From an uncultured Propionibacteriaceae bacterium (lineage in GTDB: Bacteria; Actinomycetota; Actinomycetes; Propionibacteriales; Propionibacteriaceae), in the NCBI GenBank assembly GCA_937965785.1, contig CALCKT010000042.1:1-63810 (forward strand): a DNA stretch of 63,810 nt, given 5' to 3'. The translations under genes were made by a program, and so were the position numbers. The notes below the pieces were generated by a model, which was not told where the DNA came from, did not search any database, and saw only the letters and a program-made list of their open reading frames with translations. Shown piece after piece: positions 19,744 through 29,415 of this stretch (the first letter of the stretch is position 1; every line of letters starts with the position of its first letter).

Positions 19744-22014
19744 GTGTTGAAGAGGACCAAACCTCGCAGCAGGTGGAGGCCGATGGCAGTCCTGCTCGCG
19801 TTCCTGATCGGCGTGGCCGGTCTGATCGTCGGGAGTCCCGTTGCGCAGGCCACCGAAGTGGACGCCATCGATCCGGGGAGCATCCGCATCTCGCGGGTCG
19901 ACGATGACAGCTCCAAGCTCTATCTCTGGACCGGCATCAAGATCGAGGCGAACTGGAGGATTCCCGACGGCACCGGAAAAGCCGGGGACACCTTTAAACT
20001 CGGCCTGCCCGAGGAACTAGACGGCGCCATTGGAAGCTTCGAGTTGAAGGGCAAGGAGGGCGATCCGCTGACCTACGGCACCTGCGAGGTTGGGTGGAAC
20101 GAGGTCATCTGCACCCTGAACGCAAACGTCGAGGGCAAGAACAACGTCGGCGGATCGCTGTGGGTGCGGGCCCAGGTGGTCAAACTCACCAATGCGGACA
20201 AGGTCACCTTCGTCCTCCGCAACAGCGTCAAGGTCGAGGTGCCGCTTCCCAATGGGCAGAAGGGCATCGGCTACAACCCCAAGGTTCCCACCGAGATCTC
20301 CAAGTCCGGTTGGTTCCCCGGCAGTGACCAGACCGCCATCCACTGGAGGATCGTGGTTCCCGGCTCCAAGGTCGCCGACCGTTCCCTCATGACCATCACC
20401 GACAACTACCAGGTGCAGGGCACCAACTTGACCTTGGCCGAGGGCAGCCCGAACATCTACTGGATTCCCAACACCCCGGAGTGCTGGAACGAATCCAATA
20501 CCCCTGGCTGTTTCCACAAACTTGACAGCTCCAGTACCCCGTCGCTGACCATCAGCCACGACGAGGACAAGGACGTGCTCAAGGCCGTCATCGACAACAA
20601 GGGCCAGAACTTCCAGGCCGACCGGATCTTCATCCTCGACATGCGGGTGAAGACCGAGGGGGCCATCTCCCCCGGGGCGCAGTACACCAACAAGGCCACC
20701 GTGGACGCCGAGCAGCGCGCCGCTACCGCGATCAAGGAAGTCTCGGGCGGCGGCACCGGTTCCGGTGACACCGTCGGGCATCTCGCCGTGAAGAAGGCGG
20801 TCGTGGGCGGCAAGGTTTCCGCCGACACCACCTACCCGGTGGCCTGGTCCTACGAGTACAAGGGCCAGACGCGCAGCGGCGAGCTGACGGTGAAGGCCGA
20901 CGGCACCCTCGAAACCCTCAACAACGTCCCGAACGGCACCGTGGTCACCCTGACCGAGAAGGTTCCCGCCAGCGGCGACAACGACTACGGCGACCCGGTG
21001 TTCTCGGGTGAGGGCGTCAAGGACGGGGTTCCCGACGCCAACAGCGCCCAGGTAACCATCGAGGGCCTCAAGACCGTCGAGGTTTCCCTCACCAACCACG
21101 TGAACCCGAAACTGGCCCCGGTCGAGGTCACCCCCGGCGTGTGCAAACCGGGCTCCAGCGAGCCCACCAAACCCACCGTCAAGGTGGGTGAGACCGACGG
21201 CATCACCTACTCCACCCCGAAGATCACCACCTCCGGTGACAAGGTGACCGTCGAGGTCACCGCCACCCCCGCGTCGGGCAAGGAGATCGATGACCAGCAC
21301 CTGCCGGAAGGCTGGAAGGCCAACGGTGACGGCAGCTACACCTTCACCACCACCATCACCCAGCCGGACTGCGTGAAGACCGTCACCCCCGTGATCCCCA
21401 CCGTCGGCGCGCAGGTGTGCCCCGTTGACTCCACGACCCCGGTGCCGCCGTCGGTGACCGGTGTCGAGGACACCGACGAGATCGACTACAGCGAGCCCCA
21501 GATCACCAGCGCCAACGGCCAGGTCACCGTCGTTGTCACCGCCACGGCCAAACCCGGCCACCGGATCGACACCGACAAGCTGCCCGAGGGCTGGGTGCTC
21601 GTCAACGGCGTGGTCACCTACACCAAGACCATGACCCAGCTCGCGTGCGACCTTCCCGTGGCGCCCGCCATCAACCCCGGCGTCTGCACCCCGGGTTCCA
21701 CCACCCCGTCGCAGCCCACCGTCAAGGTGGCCGAAACCCCCGGGATCACCTACGGCGAACCGGTGATCAAGGTCGCTGACGGCAAGGTGAACGTCACCGT
21801 CACCGCCACCGCTCAGGACGGCCACGAGTTCGGTGGTCCGATGCCGGAGGGCTGGAAGCGGATCGACGCCAAGACCGCCGTCTTCACCGGCGAGGTCAAG
21901 GTGCCCGTCTGCGAAGTCCCGGTCGCTCCCACGCCGGCTCCTACGCCGACCCCCACGGTGACCCCGACCAAGCCCGTCCCCGTGAAGCCGGGTCTGCCGA
22001 AGACCGGCTCCTGA
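19744..22014 (+). CDS. secreted repeat-domain surface protein ending in LPKTGS
   Basis: A probable adhesin or wall-associated protein. A signal peptide of about 38 residues (KRTKPRSRWR, a hydrophobic core, then PVAQA) precedes an N-terminal beta-rich adhesin-like region (about 40-335), a DUF5979-like domain with VAWSYEYKG and the LTNHVN end (about 338-455), and three related modules of about 80 residues, each opening with a Cys-containing GVCxPGS-type motif and closing near a second Cys. A PTPAPTPTPTVTP spacer leads to LPKTGS and an immediate stop: a sortase-like motif with no membrane helix or basic tail. I use the GTG at 19744 (GGAGGG seven bases upstream) over the ATG at 19723, giving 756 residues. 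A strong terminator follows, so the gene really ends here. Confidence 0.85.
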   Translation: MLKRTKPRSRWRPMAVLLAFLIGVAGLIVGSPVAQATEVDAIDPGSIRISRVDDDSSKLYLWTGIKIEANWRIPDGTGKAGDTFKLGLPEELDGAIGSFELKGKEGDPLTYGTCEVGWNEVICTLNANVEGKNNVGGSLWVRAQVVKLTNADKVTFVLRNSVKVEVPLPNGQKGIGYNPKVPTEISKSGWFPGSDQTAIHWRIVVPGSKVADRSLMTITDNYQVQGTNLTLAEGSPNIYWIPNTPECWNESNTPGCFHKLDSSSTPSLTISHDEDKDVLKAVIDNKGQNFQADRIFILDMRVKTEGAISPGAQYTNKATVDAEQRAATAIKEVSGGGTGSGDTVGHLAVKKAVVGGKVSADTTYPVAWSYEYKGQTRSGELTVKADGTLETLNNVPNGTVVTLTEKVPASGDNDYGDPVFSGEGVKDGVPDANSAQVTIEGLKTVEVSLTNHVNPKLAPVEVTPGVCKPGSSEPTKPTVKVGETDGITYSTPKITTSGDKVTVEVTATPASGKEIDDQHLPEGWKANGDGSYTFTTTITQPDCVKTVTPVIPTVGAQVCPVDSTTPVPPSVTGVEDTDEIDYSEPQITSANGQVTVVVTATAKPGHRIDTDKLPEGWVLVNGVVTYTKTMTQLACDLPVAPAINPGVCTPGSTTPSQPTVKVAETPGITYGEPVIKVADGKVNVTVTATAQDGHEFGGPMPEGWKRIDAKTAVFTGEVKVPVCEVPVAPTPAPTPTPTVTPTKPVPVKPGLPKTGS

Positions 22015-22030
22015 CCCAGCGCCTGTGCTG

Positions 22031-22064
22031 ATTGGGCCCCGATCCTCTGGGATCGGGGCCCAAT
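22031..22064 (+). terminator. rho-independent-type hairpin after the surface protein
   Basis: A perfect 15-bp GC-rich stem (attgggccccgatcc at 22031-22045, its complement at 22050-22064 counted from the loop) with a 3-4 nt loop starts 16 bp after the stop codon and is followed by cgcttt. It confirms that the LPKTGS end of the upstream protein is the natural end of the transcript's coding part. Confidence 0.8.
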
Positions 22065-22809
22065 CGCTTTGGAAACGACAACAGGATGCGTTTCCCTCGA
22101 TGCCGCACCGGGCTCCCGGTCGCCTTCGTCAAAGCGCGGAAGAAGGGGATGGGGGAAACTCGCCGGACCGCTACGCCTGCGCGTGTTTGCGATGCATCGT
22201 GCGATGCCGGGGATTTCGGGAGAGTCCCATGGCGTGGCGGCAATTCCCGCGGTGATGCGGCCGGATCGGTCAGCGACCTGGCTGGGTCATCGTGGGACCG
22301 GACTTCGCCAAGAACCCCTGAAGGGCCCCACGATGCCCAACGGCCAGCCCGCCTTGTCCATCCTCCTGCAGGGTGCTCACGGCTCAGTCCGCCTGTGTTC
22401 TCGTCGGTTCCTCGTTCCCGTGAGGTGACGAGGACGAGCGAAGACACTCCGGCGTGTCGGTGGCCGGGTGAGCGCAGCGTGACTCCCGTCCAGGGAGCGA
22501 AACCGCCTGAAAGTCCTGGGGCCCGAACGCTCACCATCCGCCGGGCCGGGCAATCGATCCGGTCATTCGCCGGCGCCGTGCATTTTGTTTCACCTCTTCT
22601 TCAAAATCCCGGGCATTCCTCGTTCAACGCTCAATGAGCAAAAATTCTGTTCATTACCGCCGGTCCCGGTGGCTGACTTTCGGGCCGGAAACACGGGGTT
22701 TCCTGGCCGAACGGCCAGAGTTTTCAGGCGTCGCTCATGCGGAAAAGGGTAACTTCTGTTAGGTTGCCTGCTGTTCAAAGTTTCAACTCCTTGGAGAGAT
22801 GGGGGCGGG
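22065..22809. other. gene-free stretch
   Basis: About 745 bp in which short frames exist on both strands but none shows a start site, codon bias or similarity. Base composition drops toward 22580-22780 (runs such as tttgtttcacc and gagcaaaaattctg), which could be a promoter zone for the doubtful ORF that follows. I see no RNA gene. Confidence 0.5.
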
Positions 22810-23685
22810 TTGAAGTTCGGGGGTAAACGCAATGCCAGAGGGTCCGGCGGCCTTCCGGGAATGATTGCGGCTGGTGTTCTGGTTGCAATTTCGGTGGCCG
22901 GGACGTGGGCTGCGGCCGGGGGTGGGATGGCCCCCGGGGAAATGGAACAGCATCGGGGGGCAACCACTCAGGAAAGCCGGCTAGACCCGCGGGTTAATCC
23001 GGTGCAGCTCGGGGAACGAATCGCCTCCGAGACGGCGGCTGGTCTCTTCCCGCCCATTCGATTCCCAGGATTGGGTTTTGATGAAAGCGACGCTTTCCGG
23101 GACCGTCCATCGGCATCGAACCAGCGGGCCAGCACGGCCTCGGGCGAGAAGATCTCGCAGGGCGGACGGGGAGCGAGTTTCTCCGGAACCCCGGGAGGAG
23201 AACAGGCTCTCCTCGTGAGCGGCGGGAGGATTCGCCCCGGGCAAAAATCTTTCCCTCCTCCGGCTTCTGTGAGGGACGATTCCCCGGTTTCCGGTTGGGC
23301 ATTCGGTGCGCATCCGGGGGGCGCGGCCGGAATGCCCGGGTTCCTCGTCCCCGGAAACGGCGAGCGGACCGCGCTCGTCTCCGCGGGGACGAGCCCCCGG
23401 GTGTTCATCGCAGACCAGCGGAGGTGGACCAGCCCGGATTCTACGGGACCGGAGACCGAGGAACCGTTCCGGCCCGGCCCGGTTGCGGGGCTGCTGTGCG
23501 TGGTTGCGGTGGCCGGCGCGCTGGCCGGCAGAAGTGTCGTATACCCAGCAGGGAAACGGGGGGTCGGAGATGATCGGGTACGGTGCGCGGCGCGGCATTC
23601 CCTCCGGATTTTTCCGGAACGCAGGTATTTTCTCGTTCCCGTGGCCCGGTGCGGCCTGCCGGGGTGCGGAGAAAGGGAACTGTGA
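22810..23685 (+). CDS. hypothetical protein with two hydrophobic segments (doubtful)
   Basis: I do not recognise this 291-residue frame. It opens with a TTG behind ggagagatgggggcggg. Lys/Arg-rich residues precede a hydrophobic segment (about residues 14-38) that could be a signal anchor; a low-complexity Gly/Ser/Pro/Arg middle follows, then a second hydrophobic segment (about 222-242, PVAGLLCVVAVAGALAG) and a Cys-containing basic tail. Third-position GC is clearly lower than in neighbouring genes. It might be a fast-evolving exported protein or chance. A longer opposite-strand frame overlaps it but looks worse. Confidence 0.35.
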   Translation: MKFGGKRNARGSGGLPGMIAAGVLVAISVAGTWAAAGGGMAPGEMEQHRGATTQESRLDPRVNPVQLGERIASETAAGLFPPIRFPGLGFDESDAFRDRPSASNQRASTASGEKISQGGRGASFSGTPGGEQALLVSGGRIRPGQKSFPPPASVRDDSPVSGWAFGAHPGGAAGMPGFLVPGNGERTALVSAGTSPRVFIADQRRWTSPDSTGPETEEPFRPGPVAGLLCVVAVAGALAGRSVVYPAGKRGVGDDRVRCAARHSLRIFPERRYFLVPVARCGLPGCGEREL

Positions 23686-24544
23686 GGGTTCCTGTGTGAG
23701 CCAATGTCGCTTCTTGCCCGAGAAATGTGAAGCCGGGTGGGGAATGTGAACAGTCCGGAAGATCAAACGCGCCCGGGTTCGGTGCGCAGAGGGGGCGGTC
23801 TGTTCTTCGCTGTTGGGTCCAAATGATTCCACGCCGCTTGTCCCGGGTGGGAAACCTCCCCGGCGGAGGTCTTGGGCATCGGGCATCGAAACTCGGGGTG
23901 GGAGATTTGTCCACGGCCATTCAATCGTGTCGTGAAAAATGATTTGAGCGAGTGATTCCGGCTTCTTGGCGAGCACTCGAAGCGGGGCGCCGAGAGCGCC
24001 CTGGGGTGAAGGGCCGCGTCCCCCCGCGGCAGGCGGCGCAATGGTGCGCTGCGCCCCCTGTGGAGGGGCGGGATTCAGTTCTGCCCAAGGAATCCTGCCC
24101 CTCCCACCGGTTGGCCGTTCGGCAAGCAATCGGTTGTTGTCGTCCTTTCGGAGGACAGGGTTTCCTGATAGCTTCAACGCGCTGCCGATTCATGCGAGTG
24201 GGTTCAGGGGATTCCGGGATGGGGAGACAGGTCGACACGCGGGGTGCGTGCATGGTCGTCATGGGGGATGGCCGCCATGCGTGGCCCGTCGACCGTCCCC
24301 ACGGGTGCACCGGTGGTTCACACGGCAACCGGTGGATCTTCGGGAAAAGCCTGAGCGGCAGCGAGCCGGGGGATGATTCTGGTTCTCCCGCCGTTTTCCG
24401 AAGCCATCGGCTTCGGAAAACGGCGGTGGGCGGTGTCGACCCCGAGGCTATGTGACGCGGGGGCGTCCTTGAGGGAGGGGCCTTGGCTGGATGAGTCTGG
24501 CCCCTCCACATGCTTCTCCGTGTCCACTCAACACTTGCTGACCC
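23686..24544. other. gene-free stretch containing a long hairpin
   Basis: About 860 bp before the convergent SWIM-protein gene, with no frame I can defend. The only clear structure is the perfect hairpin at 24388-24426, listed separately. The repeated catgg/gccgccatg words around 24250-24290 do not form a regular array. Confidence 0.5.
24388..24426. terminator. perfect 18-bp inverted repeat, probable terminator of the MoxR operon
   Basis: ccgccgttttccgaagcc (24388-24405) and its exact complement (24409-24426) flank a 3-nt loop. It lies about 120 bp past the stop of the minus-strand SWIM-protein gene. There is no U-tail on either strand, so termination is inferred from position; U-less hairpins are common terminators in actinobacteria. 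Confidence 0.55.
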
Positions 24545-26116
24545 TCAATACTCGCTGAGCCGCAACCAGGCCCGGGCCAGGGCGTCCGGGTCCTGCTCCC
24601 AGGTGCCGTCGAACCGGCGTCGTCCCCGCCTCGTGGCTTCCGCCAGGCCGGTGAGCAGGCGGGAGGCGAAGGGCGCGCCGGCCGCTTCGAGCCAGGCCGC
24701 GTCCTTCGTCAGCAGCGGCGAGGACAGGGCACCGGGTCCGGCGTCCAGGACCCGCTCGCACCAACGCTTCGTGGTCTCCGTCACCCGCGGTGAATCGATG
24801 CTCCATTCGGCGACATCCCCGGGGTCCGGGTCGTCGGAGAAAGCGGGAAGATTTCCCACCCAGGATCGCGCCACGACATCCAGGCCCGGCCACCAGAGCC
24901 CACCCAGGGGTTCGGGGATCCGGATCGGGCCGTCGCCCGGGGTGGTCAGGCCCAGCAGCTGATCCTCGCGCACCAGGCAGGTGACGGTGGCTCCGGTGCT
25001 GCCGAATAGTTCCGTGGCGAGCCCGGCCCCGAGCGTCCGGGCCGCGGGAAGCAGCTCCAGGCGCCGCCCGGCGACGAGCAGTCCATGCCTGTCTCCGGTC
25101 TCGATCCCGCCCGAGACCACCTCGAAACCCTCCGGAACGTTTTCCCACGCGTTCCAGGGGGCCTGCAAGGCGGCCCGGACCTGCTGCCCACCACCCAGGC
25201 GGCCGTCAGGACGGGCCGTTGCGTCCGCCACCAGCACCCGGTGCCTGGACAGGGTGAAGGGGGACTCGCTGATCCCTCCCCAGCTCTCCCCGGCCTCGTA
25301 ACGGGCGGGGACGTCGCGGGCGGTGCCGGGACGCAACCGCGTCAGCGACCAGGTGTTTTTCCACTGATCCTGGAAGGTGATCTGCGTGCCGGCGAACCCC
25401 GAGGCGGCGATCACCGGTTCCGCGAACAGCGGCGTCAGCGTGAGCCCGCCGATGTCCTGATAGGGCTGCCGGGGCCTGCCCAGCAGCTCGTTTGCGTCCT
25501 GTCCCTCGGTGAGTCCGCGCAGCCGGTGCAGGTTCAGCAGGGCCGCGGAGAAAGCCTCCATCCTGGGGCCCGGGGCCCGGCCGATGGAGTGCACGAAACC
25601 CGTCAAGGCCCGGTCCGCGACGACCAGCCCGTGGATGCGCATCCGGTGCAGATCGGCGGCCAGACCCGTGCGCTGAGCGGCCCCCAGTCTTCCCGCGCCC
25701 TTCAACAGCACCTCGGTCAGGTGCTCCCAGGCCAGGTCGGCGGTGGCCGACTGCTCCCGGGTGATGGTGCGCGCATCGGCCCGGGCGGCCTCCTCCGTGA
25801 GCCTGCGCAACCGCTCCGCCGGGTTGCGTGGGTCGATCGGCGGTGCCTCCGGGGCGGTCGGGGTCTCGTCGTCTGTCACATCCAGGCTGAGCGCGACGGC
25901 CGCGCGATGGGCACAGCCGGGGGACAGCAGGCAGTCGCAGGTGATGTGCTCCTCCGAGGTGGCGACCGCCACGTCCGCCAGGCGAACCGTCGCGTTCCCG
26001 AAACCGATCTCGGGACCGATCGGCACCGGATCGGCCAGCAGGGCGTCCACCCGCCTGCGGACCCGTGGGGCGAGCGAATCGGTGATGGAGGCCATCAACG
26101 CGGGGGAGATCCTCAT
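24545..26116 (-). CDS. SWIM zinc-finger protein
   Basis: Last gene of the MoxR / DUF5682-vWA / SWIM operon. Near the N-terminus CDCLLSPGCAH gives the SWIM pattern CxC...CxH (C60, C62, C68, H70), a zinc finger thought to bind DNA or protein partners. The remaining 450 residues have no domain I can name, with conserved-looking stretches such as GGLTLTPLFAEPV. 523 residues, no signal peptide or membrane helix, so cytosolic. Its ATG overlaps the upstream stop by 4 bp (ATGA), so it is co-translated with the vWA protein. Proteins of this type occur beside MoxR/vWA genes in many actinobacteria; their substrate is unknown. Confidence 0.8.
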   Translation of the reverse strand: MRISPALMASITDSLAPRVRRRVDALLADPVPIGPEIGFGNATVRLADVAVATSEEHITCDCLLSPGCAHRAAVALSLDVTDDETPTAPEAPPIDPRNPAERLRRLTEEAARADARTITREQSATADLAWEHLTEVLLKGAGRLGAAQRTGLAADLHRMRIHGLVVADRALTGFVHSIGRAPGPRMEAFSAALLNLHRLRGLTEGQDANELLGRPRQPYQDIGGLTLTPLFAEPVIAASGFAGTQITFQDQWKNTWSLTRLRPGTARDVPARYEAGESWGGISESPFTLSRHRVLVADATARPDGRLGGGQQVRAALQAPWNAWENVPEGFEVVSGGIETGDRHGLLVAGRRLELLPAARTLGAGLATELFGSTGATVTCLVREDQLLGLTTPGDGPIRIPEPLGGLWWPGLDVVARSWVGNLPAFSDDPDPGDVAEWSIDSPRVTETTKRWCERVLDAGPGALSSPLLTKDAAWLEAAGAPFASRLLTGLAEATRRGRRRFDGTWEQDPDALARAWLRLSEY

Positions 26117-29100
26117 CGCGATCCCTCCCTGACCACGGTGCCGACCCAGCGGGCCAGGTCCAGCGGCGAGACCGCGGCGACGCGCATCCCGGCCCCGGCC
26201 ACCCGCGCCGCGATCCCGGCGTTGTAGACGCCGGTGCCGGTGTCGTTCAGGGCCGCGCAGCCGAGCAACGTCACCCCGGAGGTCGCCAGGGCCTCCACCT
26301 CGGCCAGCATGGGAGCGTCGGAACCGAACTCCTCGAAGTCGCTGATCAACACCAGCAGGGTGCGGGACGGCACCTTCACCCGTGATCGCGCCACCCGCAG
26401 CGCGGATGCGATGTCCGTGCCTCCCCCCACCGAGACCTCCAACAGCAGCGCCAGGGGATCGTGGACGTGGCCGGTGAAGTCCAGCACATTGGTGTTGAAG
26501 GCCAGGAAATCGACGCTGAGGGCGGGAGATTCAGCGAGGATCGCCGCGGTCAGGGCCGAATAGACCACCGATTCGGACATGGAACCCGACACGTCCACCA
26601 GCACGATCAGGTGCCAGTCGATGTCGCGCGCCATCGGGGCGTGGAACACGGGATGGACGGGAACCACCTGGGGCCGTCCGTCGAGGGGAACCACGTGCCG
26701 CAGGTTGCCCCGGATGGTGCGGTCCAGATCCAGGCTTCCGGTGCGACGCCGGGTGGGGCGGCCCGTCGCCAGGCCACTCAGGGCCGGGCGCAGCCGGATC
26801 GCCAGCTCCGCGCCCAGCTCCTTCACCAGCCGGGCCACCAGGGGACGCAGCTTTGCCAGCCGCGCCTCCGGCAGCGCACCGTGCAGCGACAGGGCGGTGG
26901 CCAGCAGGTCCACCGACGGCCGCACCGAATCCGGATCGAGCCGTTCCACCACGTCGCCGCGTCCCTTCGCGGCGGCCTGTCCGAATATCTCCTGCACCTC
27001 GTGCTCACCGAAGAGGACCTCGATCTCGTCCTGCCACTGCCGCACCCCCAGCTGCGACGGGCCGTTCCCCGCGCCGCGACGTGAGCCGTCCAGGGAATCC
27101 GAGTCCGGGCGGCCGTACAACTCGTCCAGGGCGGAGGCCATCCGGCGGCCCTGGTGCGACAGCCTTTCCCGTTCGGTGCCCAGCACCAGCCGCCACCGTT
27201 CCGCCGGGGGAAAGGCCAGGTCGGCCAGCCCGAGAGCGGCCAGGCGGTCGCGGGCCGCGGTGTCGTAGCGGGTGGCGGCCAGGGTCTCCTCGGGGCTGAG
27301 CACCAGGTCACGGGCACGCCCGAGTTCGCGGGCCAGGTCGGTCAGGAGGGCCTTGCGTGCCTGTTCGGGCAGCACGTCGAAGCCGCCTCGCAGCGCGGGC
27401 AGCAGGGAGACGAACTCGTCGTCGGGGATGGCACCCACCCGATCCACCAGGGCGATCGTCGCCGGGGACGAGTCAAAGCGGGGAAAAGCGGTGGTCAGCA
27501 ACCCGACCAGCCTCCTGCGCAGGGCCCGGCGCGCTTCCGGGGTGGGGGCGTCCAGCCACGACGCCACCCGGCCGGCGGAATCGTCATCCAGCAGCAGCCC
27601 GGCGGCCGCCCCCTGCATCAGGGGGGAACCGTCCCCGGCGAGTTGTTCCAGGGCGTGCCCGAGACTCAGGGCGTGGGAGCCGCCCTGGGCGACGAAGACC
27701 GCCAGGGCCCTGGCGTCCTCGGGATCATCGGAACCGCGGATGCCGCGCAGTTCTCGCACCGCGGCGGAGGTGAACTCGTCGCGCAGCTCGGCGGCGCGCA
27801 TCCGCTGCTGCTCCGGCAGCAGCGAGGCACCGGGAATGTGCGACGAAGCCACTTCTGCGAGGGCCACCGACAGCGCGACGGCATCCGTGAAACCGACTCG
27901 CCCGGCAAGCGGACCCACGAGCTGGAGAGCCCGCCCCATTGCCGAGTCCAGGGCGCATCCGGCGGCCTCGGTCAGCAGGGCGGTGGCCTCCTCAGGGGTT
28001 TCGACCTTCCGGGTGAGCAGCACCGTCGCCGCCACCTGCTCGGGGGTCAGGCCGCGCGGCGCGGCCAGTTCGATGCTGGCATCCGTTGCCGTGCTCCACC
28101 TCAGATCCCAACTCAGCCCCACCATCTCCGCCCCGCGCGACAGACCCTGGCTGACGGGGGAGGCGAAGGTGATGCCGCCGGTGAACAGGCGCGTCAGCAG
28201 CACGTGGCGGCGCAGGTCCCGGGGGTTGCGCAGCGGTTCCAGATACAGCTGTTCGTTCTTTTCCAAGGGAATCCGCAGGGCCTCCAGCTCTGCCAGGACG
28301 TTCGCCCGCAGCGCCGAGACGGGCGTGCCGGGAGCCACCCGGCCGGAACGATCCCCGATCAACACCTGCTCCAGGGCCTCGGCCACCACCCGGCCCCGCC
28401 CCAGCACCTCCCCCTGGGCCAGCACAGTGGTGGCCGCCTCGATGAGCTCCCGGCGCGACGGGGCGGCCAAACCCCGCAGGGCCGCCAGGTCGAGGGCCAC
28501 CCGCGCGGTCTCGGCCGCCTCTCCGGGCCCGGCGGGATGCCCGGCGGCGCGCAGCCGCCGGGTGATCTCCGTGATCAGCCGGGTGGTCTCGTCGCGGAGC
28601 CTGTCCGGGGCCAGCTCCGAGGCGAGAACCACCTGCTGCCAACCGGGGTCACGGATACCGGCCGGATAGCCCGAACGGGAATCCAGCTGGGCGAAGGTGT
28701 AGCGCACCAGGCAACCCACCACATCGGAGCCGTCGAGGACATCGAGAGGGCCGGGTTCCGGGGCCAGCAGGGCGGCGGCGTGGAAAGAACCGACCACCGC
28801 CGCCACTCGGCGGCCCGCCGACAATTCCCGGCCCAGCACCCGGTTCATTCGTTCCTCGCGGGCCCGGGTGTGGGCGTCGATCCGGCCCTCCGCCTTCCGG
28901 AGTGCCCAGCCGTGGGTCAGCGCCGCGACCCGCAACTGCTCCGGTGCGGAGCCGGGCGCGGGGGCCTCGACGAGCCGGTCCCAGGCCTCCTGGGGGTCAT
29001 TCGTCCGGACCCGCGCGAACAGGGCGTCGCGCCCCCGGGAATCGCCGGGGAAATCCTCGGTTGCCTCCTCGGGTTCCGGGACGGCGACCGGCAGGTCCAG

Positions 29101-29415
29101 ACAGACCACCGGCACCGAGTTGGCCCGCGCCCAGCGCAGCGCCACCAGCTCCGGGGAGAAGTCCGCGAATGGGTAGAAACTGAGGTTCCCGTCCCGGCTG
29201 AAGGCCATGGCCAGCGGCGCGGTGGCCTCGGGATGGGTGAGCCAGTCCAGCCATTCGGCGGCCTCCGTGGGCAGCTCGACGGCCAGCACGTCCGGGGCGA
29301 ACCCCTCCAACAGGCGGGGGGTGGCCACCGACATGGCGGGGGAGTGGTGCCTGATCCCGATCAGGAACGGAGCCCGGCAGCCTGTCAGCTCCGCGATCTC
29401 GGTTTCCGTGGTCAT
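26113..29415 (-). CDS. DUF5682 - von Willebrand factor A fusion protein
   Basis: A 1100-residue cytosolic protein. The N-terminal region carries the DUF5682 signature (GIRHHSPAMS near residue 22, VLAVELPTEA, later VVGSFHAAAL), followed by a long helical region. The C-terminal part, from about residue 930, is a vWA domain whose metal-ion-dependent adhesion site is intact: DVSGSMS near residue 940 and GGGTDI near 996. vWA proteins pair with MoxR ATPases as substrate adaptors in metal-insertion and assembly machines, and a moxR gene directly precedes it with a 4-bp overlap. I start it at the ATG at 29415; a longer frame to 29454 would run into moxR. As I recall, relatives often have the DUF5682 and vWA parts as separate genes, so this is probably a fusion. 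Confidence 0.82.
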   Translation of the reverse strand: MTTETEIAELTGCRAPFLIGIRHHSPAMSVATPRLLEGFAPDVLAVELPTEAAEWLDWLTHPEATAPLAMAFSRDGNLSFYPFADFSPELVALRWARANSVPVVCLDLPVAVPEPEEATEDFPGDSRGRDALFARVRTNDPQEAWDRLVEAPAPGSAPEQLRVAALTHGWALRKAEGRIDAHTRAREERMNRVLGRELSAGRRVAAVVGSFHAAALLAPEPGPLDVLDGSDVVGCLVRYTFAQLDSRSGYPAGIRDPGWQQVVLASELAPDRLRDETTRLITEITRRLRAAGHPAGPGEAAETARVALDLAALRGLAAPSRRELIEAATTVLAQGEVLGRGRVVAEALEQVLIGDRSGRVAPGTPVSALRANVLAELEALRIPLEKNEQLYLEPLRNPRDLRRHVLLTRLFTGGITFASPVSQGLSRGAEMVGLSWDLRWSTATDASIELAAPRGLTPEQVAATVLLTRKVETPEEATALLTEAAGCALDSAMGRALQLVGPLAGRVGFTDAVALSVALAEVASSHIPGASLLPEQQRMRAAELRDEFTSAAVRELRGIRGSDDPEDARALAVFVAQGGSHALSLGHALEQLAGDGSPLMQGAAAGLLLDDDSAGRVASWLDAPTPEARRALRRRLVGLLTTAFPRFDSSPATIALVDRVGAIPDDEFVSLLPALRGGFDVLPEQARKALLTDLARELGRARDLVLSPEETLAATRYDTAARDRLAALGLADLAFPPAERWRLVLGTERERLSHQGRRMASALDELYGRPDSDSLDGSRRGAGNGPSQLGVRQWQDEIEVLFGEHEVQEIFGQAAAKGRGDVVERLDPDSVRPSVDLLATALSLHGALPEARLAKLRPLVARLVKELGAELAIRLRPALSGLATGRPTRRRTGSLDLDRTIRGNLRHVVPLDGRPQVVPVHPVFHAPMARDIDWHLIVLVDVSGSMSESVVYSALTAAILAESPALSVDFLAFNTNVLDFTGHVHDPLALLLEVSVGGGTDIASALRVARSRVKVPSRTLLVLISDFEEFGSDAPMLAEVEALATSGVTLLGCAALNDTGTGVYNAGIAARVAGAGMRVAAVSPLDLARWVGTVVREGSR

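Noticed and set aside
22981..24177. 398-codon minus-strand open frame
   Set aside because: Low-complexity Pro/Arg/Gly composition, no start signal, no recognisable family; long antisense frames are expected in high-GC DNA.
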